Positions 33,906-42,838 of a stretch of 64,000 bases of DNA are shown in pieces. The DNA lies in contig CABYCU010000002.1 in NCBI GenBank assembly GCA_902517565.1, forward strand, positions 1-64,000. The letters are read 5' to 3'. Position numbers and translations under genes: made by a program. This stretch comes from an uncultured SAR86 cluster bacterium. GTDB lineage: Bacteria > Pseudomonadota > Gammaproteobacteria > Magnimaribacterales > Magnimaribacteraceae. Within the stretch, counting starts at the first letter, position 1; each line of letters starts with the position of its first letter. The notes under the pieces were generated by a model, which saw only the letters and a list, made by a program, of their open reading frames with translations, was not told the origin of the DNA and did no database searches.

Positions 33906-35624
33906 ATGGACATAAAAGAATTTGTTAAAAAAGAGGCGCGCGAAACTTTAGCCAGAGAATTCACTAAAGAAGGTTTGTTTGAACTAAAAGAAGAAGAAAT
34001 AAGAGGTAATAAGTATCATGTTTTTGCCAATCTACCACAAACTCTTAGAGATTATTTCCAATTCCCTCTTATACATGGAGAATGGAATTTTCTAGCCTAT
34101 GAAGAAGAAACTTATTCTTATCAAGAAGTTTTAAATACATCTGCTGGATTGGCACACACACTAATTGATAAATATGGCATAAAGAAAGGCGATAAAATTG
34201 CCTTTTCGATGCGAAATTATCCCGAATGGATATATTGTTATATGGCTGTAACTTCCATTGGAGCAGTTGCTGTACCGCTTAATTCTTGGTGGCAAGGAGA
34301 AGAGCTTGACTATGGTCTGACACATAGTGAATCTTCTATTTTTATTGCTGACGAAGAAAGATTACAGCGACTTGAAGGTTTTGTAGAAGATATGCCTAGA
34401 ATTGCAGTTCGTTGTGATGCAAGTAAATTCACAAATACGATTGCTTTTGATGATTTGATAACTCCTATGGCAGCTTTTCCTGATGTCGAAGTAGATCCCG
34501 AAGATGACGCAAGTATTATGTATACATCAGGTAGTACTGGTTATCCTAAAGGAGTTGTATCAACTCATAGGGCTGTTGTCTCAGCACCAATTACCTGGGC
34601 ATTGATGGGCCAATTAGCAACTCAAATAGAAGTTGACGGAGAGCCTTTAGCTTCTCCTATTGCAGGAGAAAATCCTTGCACAATTGCTGCTGTTCCTCTG
34701 TTTCATGTCACCGGATCTCATGCTGTATTTTTACTATCATTGGTAACTGCCAGAAAAATTGTATTTATGTATAAATGGGACCCTGTCGAAGCTTTACGAC
34801 TTATTGAAAGACATAAGGTAACAGATATGACGGGAGTCCCCACCATGTCAGCTGAAGTACTGCAAGCACATAAAGACAATCCAGAAATAGATATATCTAG
34901 CTTGAAAGGACTAGGTTCTGGCGGAGCTGCAAGACCTCCTGAACAAATAAAAGCTCAAGAAAAGGATCATCCTGATAAAGTAGCTACGGTGGGCTATGGA
35001 CTTACTGAAACTAATGCACACGCTACAAATGCAAGCGGCATGACATTATATGAACGCCCAAGTACAGCTGGGTACCCCACTCCATTCTTAAACTTAATTA
35101 AAATTATGGATGAAGATGGAAAAGAACTTGGACATAATGAACTTGGTGAAGTTGCTATCAAATCTACTTGTAATTTTAGATGCTACTTAAAAAATGAAGA
35201 AGCAACCAATGAGGTACTAGATGATGAGGGTTGGTTTAGAAGTGGTGACGTCGGAATTATAGATGAGGATGGATTTCTTTATATCAAGGATAGAATTAAA
35301 GATATCGTAATTAGAGGTGGTGAAAATATCGCTTGTTTAGAGATAGAGGCTGCTATATACGAACACCCTTCTGTAAGAGAAGCTTCTGTCTTTGGAATAC
35401 CAGATGAAAGGCTCGGAGAAAAACTGGCTACAAGAGTATCTCTTAATCCTGGTTCTGAACTGTCTCAAGAAGACTTATCATCCTTTTTAGCTGCAAAAAT
35501 AGCTAAATTTAAGGTTCCTGAATATATGTGGTTTCAAGGTGATGAGTTGCCAAAGGTTGCGGCTGGAAAAATAGCAAAAAAACAAATGAGAGAAGATGCT
35601 ATTAAAGAATTAGGATTAGACTGA
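33906..35624 (+). CDS. Acyl-CoA synthetase (AMP-forming)
   Basis: The protein is 572 residues from ATG 33906 (MDIKEFVKKEAR), 4 bases after the preceding stop; an in-frame ATG 39 bases earlier would overlap the hydratase gene. ANL-superfamily motifs are complete: MYTSGSTGYPKGVVSTH near residue 203, GYGLTETNAH near 360, GWFRSGDVG near 442, IKDRIKDIVIRGGENI near 460 and a C-terminal catalytic Lys in AAGKIAKKQ. It converts a carboxylic acid, ATP and CoA to acyl-CoA. Its place in the operon suggests it activates acids released by the amidase or neighbouring enzymes. The chain length is unknown. Confidence 0.93.
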   Translation: MDIKEFVKKEARETLAREFTKEGLFELKEEEIRGNKYHVFANLPQTLRDYFQFPLIHGEWNFLAYEEETYSYQEVLNTSAGLAHTLIDKYGIKKGDKIAFSMRNYPEWIYCYMAVTSIGAVAVPLNSWWQGEELDYGLTHSESSIFIADEERLQRLEGFVEDMPRIAVRCDASKFTNTIAFDDLITPMAAFPDVEVDPEDDASIMYTSGSTGYPKGVVSTHRAVVSAPITWALMGQLATQIEVDGEPLASPIAGENPCTIAAVPLFHVTGSHAVFLLSLVTARKIVFMYKWDPVEALRLIERHKVTDMTGVPTMSAEVLQAHKDNPEIDISSLKGLGSGGAARPPEQIKAQEKDHPDKVATVGYGLTETNAHATNASGMTLYERPSTAGYPTPFLNLIKIMDEDGKELGHNELGEVAIKSTCNFRCYLKNEEATNEVLDDEGWFRSGDVGIIDEDGFLYIKDRIKDIVIRGGENIACLEIEAAIYEHPSVREASVFGIPDERLGEKLATRVSLNPGSELSQEDLSSFLAAKIAKFKVPEYMWFQGDELPKVAAGKIAKKQMREDAIKELGLD

Positions 35625-36406
35625 TGCAAATTCAAGACAAAAGAGTCGTAGTAACCGGAGCTGCCAGTGGCATTGGTAAAGCTTTATGTGAGGCATTTAA
35701 TAAAGCGGGTGCAAAATCAGTGGTGTGTGTGGATATGAATAAAGATGGAGCTGAAGATACTGCTAATGATATAGGAGGATTGGCTATTCAAGCGAATGTA
35801 GGCAATGAAGCTGATATTATCAATGTTATCGAAAAGGCCAACGAATATTCAGGTGGTATAGATATTTTTTGTTCTAATGCTGGGATAGGAGGAGTACATG
35901 GCTTTTTTGAAGTTGAAACTTCAGATTGGCAAAATATATGGGAAGTGAATGTTCAATCTCATATTTTTGCAGCCAAGCATGTTCTTCCACAGATGTTAGA
36001 AAGAGGTGAAGGTTATCTCATGAATACCTCTTCAGCAGCAGGTCTTCTAACCCAAATTGGTTCTGCTGGTTATTCTGTTACAAAAGCAGCTGCTGTTAGC
36101 TTTGCTGAATGGATAAAAATTACCTATGGCAATAAAGGTATTGGTGTTTCTTGTTTATGTCCTCAGGCTGTGAGAACAGCAATGACAGCTCAAGGAGCAG
36201 GAGTAGCTGGTGTTGACGGAATGATAGAGGCCGATGAAGCTGCCGCTGATGTATTAGATGCTATTGAAAAAGAAAGATTTCTAGTCACACCTCACACAGA
36301 GGTGCTTGAATATGTCTCAAGAAAAGGTAATGACAGAGATAGATGGATATCTGGAATGCAAAGATTGCAAGCAAGGTATGAGGACTGGAAACCAGGAGAT
36401 AATTAG
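35624..36406 (+). CDS. Short-chain dehydrogenase/reductase
   Basis: A 260-residue SDR with TGAASGIGKA (residues 12-21), CSNAGIGG near 85, Ser in NTSSAAG, YSVTK near 149-153 and no C-terminal DGG ending. This suggests the SDR branch acting on larger alcohols. Its ATG shares a base with the synthetase stop (TGATG). It is fourth in the six-gene run. The substrate is not identifiable. Confidence 0.9.
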   Translation: MQIQDKRVVVTGAASGIGKALCEAFNKAGAKSVVCVDMNKDGAEDTANDIGGLAIQANVGNEADIINVIEKANEYSGGIDIFCSNAGIGGVHGFFEVETSDWQNIWEVNVQSHIFAAKHVLPQMLERGEGYLMNTSSAAGLLTQIGSAGYSVTKAAAVSFAEWIKITYGNKGIGVSCLCPQAVRTAMTAQGAGVAGVDGMIEADEAAADVLDAIEKERFLVTPHTEVLEYVSRKGNDRDRWISGMQRLQARYEDWKPGDN

Positions 36407-36408
36407 TT

Positions 36409-37854
36409 TTGGATATTCATTACCTACCTGCCCATGTCTTGGCAGATAAAATCAAAGATAAAGAGATAAGTTCCTTAGAACTTACACAGCATTACATAAG
36501 CAGAATAGAGAAATACGATGGGGATATTAATTCTGTGGTTGTCAAAATATTCGAAGAAGCTATTGAATCTGCCAAACATGCAGATGAAGCAGTTTCTAAA
36601 AACCAAGACTTAAATGTTCTTCATGGTGTGCCCATGACTATAAAAGAGTCCTATAACATTAAGGGTCAAAGTACTAGTTGGGGAATACCTGATTTTAAAG
36701 CTAATGTAGCAAAAAATGATGGTTTAGCTGTTGAAAGATTTAAGACTGCTGGAGCGCATTTTTTAGGAAAAACTAATGTTCCTATAAATCTAGCAGATTT
36801 TCAAAGCTATAATGAGATATACGGTACTACCGGTAATCCTTGGGACATTAATACGACTCCTGGAGGGTCATCAGGAGGAAGTGCAGCAGCGTTAGCAGCA
36901 GGTTTTACTTCGTTAGAAGCGGGCTCGGATATTGGGGGATCTATACGAAATCCTGCACATTATTGTGGTGTCTTTGGACATAAACCTAGTCATGGAATTA
37001 TTCCTTCTTCTGGACACGAATTAATACCTAATGTGCCTGAGCCAGATCTTTCTGTATGTGGACCATTGGCAAGAAGTGCAAGGGATTTAGAAATAGCATT
37101 AGATATTATGGCTGGTCCCATAGAGAGAGAATCGAGAGGATGGCAACTTAATCTCCCTCAATCACGAAGATCAACTTTAAAAGATTTTAAGGTAGCAGTC
37201 TGGTGTAATGATGAAATAGCACCTGTATCTAAGGAAATAGCGGAAAGATGTGAAGAAGTAGGTAAGAATCTGGAGTCTGCTGGTGTAAGTGTCTCTTATA
37301 CAGCAAAACCTGGTCATGACTTTTTAAAATCAGAAATAAACTATCAATTACTTTTACAGTCTGTGATGCAATCTGGAATGTCTGAGGACGAATTCAAGAA
37401 GATAGAAACAATTGCAAATAATTTAGAACCAAATGATTTATCTGTAGATGCCCTTTTAGCAAAGGGAACAGTTCTTTCCCACAGAAACTGGATTAGACAA
37501 AACTACGCGAGAGAACAAACTAAGATATCTTGGGAAAATTTCTTTAAGGAATGGGATATTTTGATCTGCCCTCAATTGGCAACAACTGCAATTGAGCATG
37601 ACCATAGAAAAATATCTGAAAGAACAATAATGGTTGATAATGAAGAACAAAGATATTTCCAACAAATATTTTGGCCTGGCCTTGCCGTGAATGCCCATCT
37701 TCCAAGCACTGTTTTTCCAACAGGACTTTCAAAAAGCGGTATGCCAATTGGTTTACAGGCCGTTGGAGGTGCATACGAAGATAAAACAACAATAAAATTT
37801 GCTGAGCTCTACGAACAAGAATTTAAAGCTTTCGTGGTGCCCAATTTGGACTAG
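36409..37854 (+). CDS. Amidase signature family hydrolase
   Basis: This 481-residue enzyme carries the amidase Ser-Ser-Lys triad: Lys in MTIKESYNIKG near residue 79, and the serines in the glycine/serine-rich GGSSGGSAAALAAG with DIGGSIRNPAHYCG near residues 151-185. It starts at TTG with AGGAG ten bases before, 2 bases after the SDR stop. The family hydrolyses aliphatic or aromatic amides. GatA is excluded because gatB/gatC are absent and the context is catabolic. It may release the acid used by the upstream synthetase. Confidence 0.92.
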   Translation: MDIHYLPAHVLADKIKDKEISSLELTQHYISRIEKYDGDINSVVVKIFEEAIESAKHADEAVSKNQDLNVLHGVPMTIKESYNIKGQSTSWGIPDFKANVAKNDGLAVERFKTAGAHFLGKTNVPINLADFQSYNEIYGTTGNPWDINTTPGGSSGGSAAALAAGFTSLEAGSDIGGSIRNPAHYCGVFGHKPSHGIIPSSGHELIPNVPEPDLSVCGPLARSARDLEIALDIMAGPIERESRGWQLNLPQSRRSTLKDFKVAVWCNDEIAPVSKEIAERCEEVGKNLESAGVSVSYTAKPGHDFLKSEINYQLLLQSVMQSGMSEDEFKKIETIANNLEPNDLSVDALLAKGTVLSHRNWIRQNYAREQTKISWENFFKEWDILICPQLATTAIEHDHRKISERTIMVDNEEQRYFQQIFWPGLAVNAHLPSTVFPTGLSKSGMPIGLQAVGGAYEDKTTIKFAELYEQEFKAFVVPNLD

Positions 37855-37858
37855 AGAC

Positions 37859-38722
37859 ATGAAATATACAAAAAAATATAAAGAGATTAATAATAAGAAA
37901 ATGGCTTATGTTGACGAGGGCAATGGAGATACTTTCTTGTTCTTACATGGCAACCCAACCTCTTCCTTCCTTTGGAGGAATATAGCTCCTCATGTAGAAG
38001 ATTTAGGCAGGATAGTGATACCAGATTTAATTGGTATGGGTGATTCTGATAAATTAGAAGGCATAGATAATGAAGGTTATAAGTATCATGGGCAATATAA
38101 TTATCTCACTGAATTAATTGAGGAATTAGAATTAGGGAATAATATTCACCTAATAATTCACGATTGGGGTTCTGCAATGGGTTTCCAGTTCGCTAGAGAA
38201 CATCCTGAAAGAATTAAATCTATTACTTATATGGAAGCTATTGTAATGCCTTTAACCTGGGAACAATGGCCTGATGCAGCAACAAAGATTTTTGGACTAT
38301 TTAGATCTGAAGCTGGAGAAGAATTAGTATTAGAAAAAAACTTTTTTGTAGAGAGGATCTTATTAGCAGATTCATCAACAGGATATACAGATCAAGAAAA
38401 AGCAGAATACATAAGGCCTTTTTTAAATGAAGGTGAAGACAGAAGACCTACCCTTACTTGGCCAAGACAAATACCTCTAGATGGTGAGCCAACTGAAGTG
38501 GTAGAGGAAGTTAAGAAAAATGCGGAGTTTCATAAAGATTCTGAAATTCCAAAACTTTTCATAAATGCTGATCCTGGCTCTATCCTGATAGGAGATCAGA
38601 GAGAATTTGCAAGGTCATGGAAAAACCAAACTGAAATTACTGTAAATGGAAATCACTTCATACAAGAAGATTCATCTGAGGAAATAGGATCTGCTCTTAG
38701 AGACTTTGCAAAAAATCTCTAA
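37859..38722 (+). CDS. Haloalkane dehalogenase-like alpha/beta hydrolase (HLD-II/DhaA type)
   Basis: The 287-residue protein starts at MKYTKKYKEI, 4 bases after the amidase stop. The dehalogenase pentad is visible: halide-binding Asn in LHGNPTSSFLWRN, nucleophile Asp with halide-binding Trp in IHDWGSAMGFQFA, catalytic Glu in MEAIV, and His in GNHFIQEDSSEEIGS. The sequence between (LIGMGDSDK, MEAIVMPLTWEQWP) closely parallels DhaA/LinB. The family removes halide from haloalkanes without cofactors. The natural substrate in seawater could be a short brominated or chlorinated compound. Similar folds without the Asn/Trp are esterases, but both are present here. Confidence 0.88.
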   Translation: MKYTKKYKEINNKKMAYVDEGNGDTFLFLHGNPTSSFLWRNIAPHVEDLGRIVIPDLIGMGDSDKLEGIDNEGYKYHGQYNYLTELIEELELGNNIHLIIHDWGSAMGFQFAREHPERIKSITYMEAIVMPLTWEQWPDAATKIFGLFRSEAGEELVLEKNFFVERILLADSSTGYTDQEKAEYIRPFLNEGEDRRPTLTWPRQIPLDGEPTEVVEEVKKNAEFHKDSEIPKLFINADPGSILIGDQREFARSWKNQTEITVNGNHFIQEDSSEEIGSALRDFAKNL

Positions 38723-39597
38723 CTCTTCAAATAATCATCGAAATCTTTTATCAAGGAGTCAGGATATTCCATAGGTAAGAAATGAGATGCCTCATTATAA
38801 TAATTTGAACCCCAGTTATTTCCTAAATTGAAGAGACTTTTTCTTGCTTGAGTAGAAAAAGTCGATCCTATACTTCCATAGACTACCTTAACATTCATTT
38901 TAATATTTTTTAAAAAACGCCAAGTATCCATAGATGATGACCTGAAAGTAGCTGCTTCCCATTCAGGAGCGCAAGATAGTTCAACTCCAGATGATGAGGT
39001 AATAGTTCCGCCTTTAAGATAATTCGTTATCCAATCAGAAGACCAGGTTGTAAACGCCCCCCTTCCCGTATACGAAGAAACGGCATCTTCAATAGAAGGA
39101 AATTCTCTTCTTCTTTTAGCAGCGCCATCAGCGATAGACAACCCCCTGTTATATTTTATAAAGGTCATAAACCTAAATTTTAAAGATTCAAAAGGTCCAT
39201 AAAGAACTGGTTCTATCATAAACAAATGAGAGACCTTTTTAGGGCAAAGAGAGGTGATTTTAGCAGCTATGATAGAACCCATTGAGTGCCCTGAACAAAT
39301 TACCCTGCCGTCAATAGAATCTATAAACTCCATTCCATCATCTACAAAAACATCCCAGTTTTTTAATGTCCGATGGTCAGATTGGGCTTTTGATAGACCG
39401 TGCCCTCTTTGATCTAAAGCATAAATATTAATTTTATTACCATAAAAAATTTTTAAACCATCAAACAAAATCTTATATGTTTCAGAATTAAATCCAGTAG
39501 CGTGGAAAAACACAAAATTTATCTTACTGTTTTCTTCTTCATGAACTAAGTACGAGAACTCTTCACCTAATTTGTTTATAAAAGTATTTCTTTGCAT
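38719..39597 (-). CDS. Alpha/beta-hydrolase fold protein
   Basis: A 292-residue hydrolase with FFHATGFNSETYKIL near residue 31 (oxyanion region), DQRGHGLS, and nucleophile elbow SGHSMGSIIAAK near residues 99-110. The C-terminal His is in EASHFLPMEYP. It is a general lipase/esterase-type member. Its end overlaps the convergent dehalogenase gene by 4 bases, and it diverges from the FAH gene with an 82-base gap. No specific substrate is suggested. Confidence 0.88.
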   Translation of the reverse strand: MQRNTFINKLGEEFSYLVHEEENSKINFVFFHATGFNSETYKILFDGLKIFYGNKINIYALDQRGHGLSKAQSDHRTLKNWDVFVDDGMEFIDSIDGRVICSGHSMGSIIAAKITSLCPKKVSHLFMIEPVLYGPFESLKFRFMTFIKYNRGLSIADGAAKRRREFPSIEDAVSSYTGRGAFTTWSSDWITNYLKGGTITSSSGVELSCAPEWEAATFRSSSMDTWRFLKNIKMNVKVVYGSIGSTFSTQARKSLFNLGNNWGSNYYNEASHFLPMEYPDSLIKDFDDYLKS

Positions 39598-39679
39598 AAA
39601 TTTATTGATTATATAGCTTATAAAATATTTAAAATTACCTATAATGACGACTCTCTGACGTTAATCTATAGGAGATTTT

Positions 39680-40543
39680 ATGCCATTCAAACTCGCTAGA
39701 ATTTCTGGCAAAGCCGCGCTTGTTAAAGGCGAGCACTATTATGACTTAAAAACGATATCAAATAATGTTTTTGATGAAGACAGCCTAAATGCTTTAAATA
39801 ATTTAGATGAACTCAACACCCTAAATTCTACATTAGATAGTCTTGAGCCAACAGGTTTAATAAAAGGAGCATTGATAAACTCACCAATATCTTCGCCTAT
39901 GAATTGTTACGCCGTAGGATTGAATTACAGAAATCATGCAGAAGAAGCAGAAATGGAGATACCAGATGTTCCTATGATATTCACTAAACATACAACTTGT
40001 TTAGTGGGTCCTCACTCAGAAATTGAAATGAGAAGCGATCATGTTGATTATGAAGCGGAGTTAGTTGCTGTAATAGGCAAGTCAGGAAAGAATATAAATA
40101 AAAAAGATGCCTGGAGCCATGTTGCAGGATTATGCATCGGTCAAGATATATCAGATCGTGTAGTCCAATTTGCCGCTAAGCCTCCTCAATTTAATTTAGG
40201 TAAGTCATTCGATACTTTTGGTCCAATGGGTCCATTTCTTGTATCTTTGGATTCTCTAGATGATAAAGAAAGTTTACAAATAGAATGCAAAGTAAATGGT
40301 GAAATAAGACAAAATGACAATACAAATGATCTTATATTCGATGTTCCTTCGATCATTAGCTATTTGTCGGAGATAGTTACTTTAAATGTAGGAGATGTTA
40401 TCTTCACTGGAACTCCAGGTGGGGTTGGGGTTATGGAAGGTAAATTCCTTAAAGAAGGTGATGTTCTAACAACAAGTATAGAAGGACTGGGGTCTTTAGA
40501 GAATACCTGTAAAAGGATTGCAAGCCATTCAGGTGTTAAGTAA
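39680..40543 (+). CDS. Fumarylacetoacetate hydrolase (FAH) family protein
   Basis: This 287-residue FAH-fold enzyme has the signature NCYAVGLNYRNHAEEA near residues 75-90, the metal-ligand Glu residues in VDYEAELVAVIGK near 123-135, the Asp in GQDISDR near 156, and FTGTPGGVGVMEG near 240. The family cleaves C-C bonds of ring-opened aromatics (fumarylpyruvate, fumarylacetoacetate) or isomerises hydroxyheptadienedioates. It starts a five-gene plus-strand set with a GST, extradiol-like protein, SDR and FAD hydroxylase. AGGAG lies before the ATG. Confidence 0.9.
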   Translation: MPFKLARISGKAALVKGEHYYDLKTISNNVFDEDSLNALNNLDELNTLNSTLDSLEPTGLIKGALINSPISSPMNCYAVGLNYRNHAEEAEMEIPDVPMIFTKHTTCLVGPHSEIEMRSDHVDYEAELVAVIGKSGKNINKKDAWSHVAGLCIGQDISDRVVQFAAKPPQFNLGKSFDTFGPMGPFLVSLDSLDDKESLQIECKVNGEIRQNDNTNDLIFDVPSIISYLSEIVTLNVGDVIFTGTPGGVGVMEGKFLKEGDVLTTSIEGLGSLENTCKRIASHSGVK

Positions 40544-40590
40544 GTAAATTTTACATACATTAAGGGTTATAACTTATTGAAAGGAGAGAT

Positions 40591-41112
40591 ATGAAACTAG
40601 GATGGTCACACACAGTACTAAATATACAAGATAAACAAAAAATATTAGATTTTTATGTCCATACTTTAGGTTTTCAGGTTACTGATAGTGGCCCTATTTT
40701 TGAAAATGGACCTGAAATAATTTTTATTAGCTATGATCCTAATGAACATCATCAATTAGCTTTTGTTTTAGGAAGAGAGGAAATTGGGACTCAAAGTGCT
40801 TTAAATCATATCTCTTTTAGAGTGGATACTTATGATGAATTAAAACAAGTGAAGGAAAAGTTTGATTTAATTAATCATCAATACATGCCCCTATGCCATG
40901 GTAATGCTTTATCTTTTTACTTTAATGATCCAGAAAACAATGGAATGGAAATCTTCTTAGATACTCCTTGGGATGTAGAGCAACCTCAAGGAGAAGCTTG
41001 GAATCCGGAACTCAACGAAAAAGAAGCTTTAGAGTGGGTAGAGACAACTTTTAAAGATAAGCCAGGATTTGTCTTAAGAGAAGAAAGTACTAAAGAGTTT
41101 GTAAACAGATAA
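40591..41112 (+). CDS. VOC-family protein, extradiol dioxygenase-like
   Basis: The 173-residue vicinal-oxygen-chelate protein has two beta-alpha-beta-beta-beta halves. The metal ligands of single-domain extradiol dioxygenases appear present: His in WSHTVLNI near residue 7, His in HHQLAFVLG near 55, and Glu in NNGMEIFLDTPWDVEQP near 117. The ending WDV...W is typical of catechol-2,3-dioxygenase-like VOC proteins. It may open an aromatic ring or act on a related diol. AAGGAGAG sits before the ATG. Confidence 0.85.
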   Translation: MKLGWSHTVLNIQDKQKILDFYVHTLGFQVTDSGPIFENGPEIIFISYDPNEHHQLAFVLGREEIGTQSALNHISFRVDTYDELKQVKEKFDLINHQYMPLCHGNALSFYFNDPENNGMEIFLDTPWDVEQPQGEAWNPELNEKEALEWVETTFKDKPGFVLREESTKEFVNR

Positions 41113-41126
41113 AAAAGGATAAAGAA

Positions 41127-41900
41127 ATGACTGATATTTCCTCAAATAAGGTTGCCATAGTCACCGGCGGAAGTCGAGGTGTAGGTGCTGCAACAGCAAA
41201 ATTACTAGCCTCTAGGGGGTGGAATGTAACTATCACCTGTACAAGTTCAATTGATGAGGCCAATAAAATTGTTTCGGAATGTGAAGATCTGGGAGTGGAA
41301 GCATTGGCCTTAACTGCAAATGTTGCTGAAGACGAATCTTGCAGATTCACTGCGCAAGAAACTATAAAAAAATGGGGTCGAATAGATGCACTCGTGAATA
41401 ATGCTGGAACGACTAAATTCGTCTTTAATCATTCAGATTTGGATGGATTAGATGCGGAAGACTTCTTACACATATACAAAGTTAATGTTGTTGGGCCATT
41501 TCAGATGGTTAGAGCCTGTAGAGAAATGCTTTTAGAAAGTAATAATCCAAGTGTTGTTAACATCTCTTCGATTGCAGGAATTAAAGGTATTGGTAGTTCA
41601 TTGGCTTATGCCTCTTCAAAAGGTGCGTTGAATACAATGACTAAATCAATGGCCAGAAATCTCGGACCAATAAGAGTAAATGCCATTTGCCCGGGCTTCA
41701 TTCAAGGGGACTGGCTGAAGAAAGGTATGGGAGATACACTTTATAATGCAGCGAAAGATAATCTAACTTCAAGTACTCCTTTAAAATTAACTGTGACACC
41801 TGAACAGGTCGCAGAAGGCATATATAACTTTATTGAAATATCAACAGTAGTTACAGGGGAGACTTTGCTCATGGATGGTGGGCATCACCTTATTGTTTAA
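41127..41900 (+). CDS. Short-chain dehydrogenase/reductase
   Basis: A 257-residue SDR with TGGSRGVGAA (residues 14-23), NNAGTT near 91, Ser in NISSIAG near 149, YASSK near 162-166, and the ending TGETLLMDGGHHL. It follows the VOC gene by 14 bases. In the aromatic-type set it may perform a dihydrodiol or hydroxy-acid dehydrogenation. This role is inferred from position. Confidence 0.9.
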   Translation: MTDISSNKVAIVTGGSRGVGAATAKLLASRGWNVTITCTSSIDEANKIVSECEDLGVEALALTANVAEDESCRFTAQETIKKWGRIDALVNNAGTTKFVFNHSDLDGLDAEDFLHIYKVNVVGPFQMVRACREMLLESNNPSVVNISSIAGIKGIGSSLAYASSKGALNTMTKSMARNLGPIRVNAICPGFIQGDWLKKGMGDTLYNAAKDNLTSSTPLKLTVTPEQVAEGIYNFIEISTVVTGETLLMDGGHHLIV

Positions 41901-41929
41901 TTCTTTGAATCCTAGACATATTCTATGCA

Positions 41930-42838
41930 ATGCAAATAGGTCTTCAAGATTATATAGTCGAAGAAACCTCAGATGAATACACACTCTATTCAAATGATTT
42001 CTCTTTATGTTCAAGAAAAGTAAGAATATGCCTTTATGAATATGGCCTTGAGTTTCGATCCAAGCATGTAGACCTTATTGAGACAGGAAAATATGAGGTT
42101 GCCTCAAAAGACTTCTTAAAAATAAACCCTCAGGCAACAGTACCAGTCTTACTTTTTGAAGGTAAACCAGTTTATGAATCTCATGAACAAATAAAATTTA
42201 TACATTCCAGAAATCCAGATCAAAATGTAATCAGTGAAGAAGATCAAAAGTTAATAGATTTCTGGGTTGAGAAATCGTCAATGGTTGGTAATCCAGTTAA
42301 AGATCACAAAATCTACGCAGGAAATACTATAGGGCCACTAACGTTTCCTCTTTTTGCTTCAATGTTAGTTTATGTTCCATTCTTAGAAATTTTAAAAGGC
42401 TTAATACTTCATCCTATTAAGGAAAGAGTTTTAATGTTCCTTATGCTAAAAATATTTGGTTTTAAATTGTTCAATATACCCATAATTAAAAGACTTATTA
42501 AATCTGCTTTTTATGACCTTAATAATCATCTTCAAGAATTAGAAACAAAATTATCGACGGATGAAGCAGATTGGTTAATAGGAGAAGATTTTACCCTTGC
42601 CGATATAAGCTGGTCTGTGATATTTCATCGTCTAGAAGAATGTGGATGGTATGGTCTATTAACAAAAAATAAACCTTTCATTAAAAGTTACTACGAAAAA
42701 ATAAAGCAAAGACCAAGTTTTAGAAAAGGTATAACGGAACAGCATAATCCAAACCTTCTAAAAGGAATAAGAGATCTCAAAGAAGCTGTAAAGGAAGATT
42801 TATCTCTTAAATCTCTATATAAAGATCTCAATGAATGA
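41930..42838 (+). CDS. Glutathione S-transferase family protein
   Basis: The 302-residue protein has an N-terminal thioredoxin-like domain beginning YTLYSNDFSLCSRKVRICLYEYGLE (about residues 18-42), with Ser/Cys at the usual active-site position, and the glutathione-site NPQATVPVLLFEGKPVYESHEQ near residues 66-87. A longer C-terminal helical domain contains GEDFTLADISWSVIFHRL. Relatives include maleylacetoacetate and maleylpyruvate isomerases and reductive dehalogenases. Between extradiol-like and FAD-hydroxylase genes, an isomerase role is attractive. The stop overlaps the next start by 8 bases. Confidence 0.88.
   Translation: MQIGLQDYIVEETSDEYTLYSNDFSLCSRKVRICLYEYGLEFRSKHVDLIETGKYEVASKDFLKINPQATVPVLLFEGKPVYESHEQIKFIHSRNPDQNVISEEDQKLIDFWVEKSSMVGNPVKDHKIYAGNTIGPLTFPLFASMLVYVPFLEILKGLILHPIKERVLMFLMLKIFGFKLFNIPIIKRLIKSAFYDLNNHLQELETKLSTDEADWLIGEDFTLADISWSVIFHRLEECGWYGLLTKNKPFIKSYYEKIKQRPSFRKGITEQHNPNLLKGIRDLKEAVKEDLSLKSLYKDLNE

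Noticed and set aside
36409-37854. Amidase as GatA of the tRNA-dependent amidotransferase
   Set aside because: There is no gatB or gatC nearby, and the gene is embedded in a catabolic operon.
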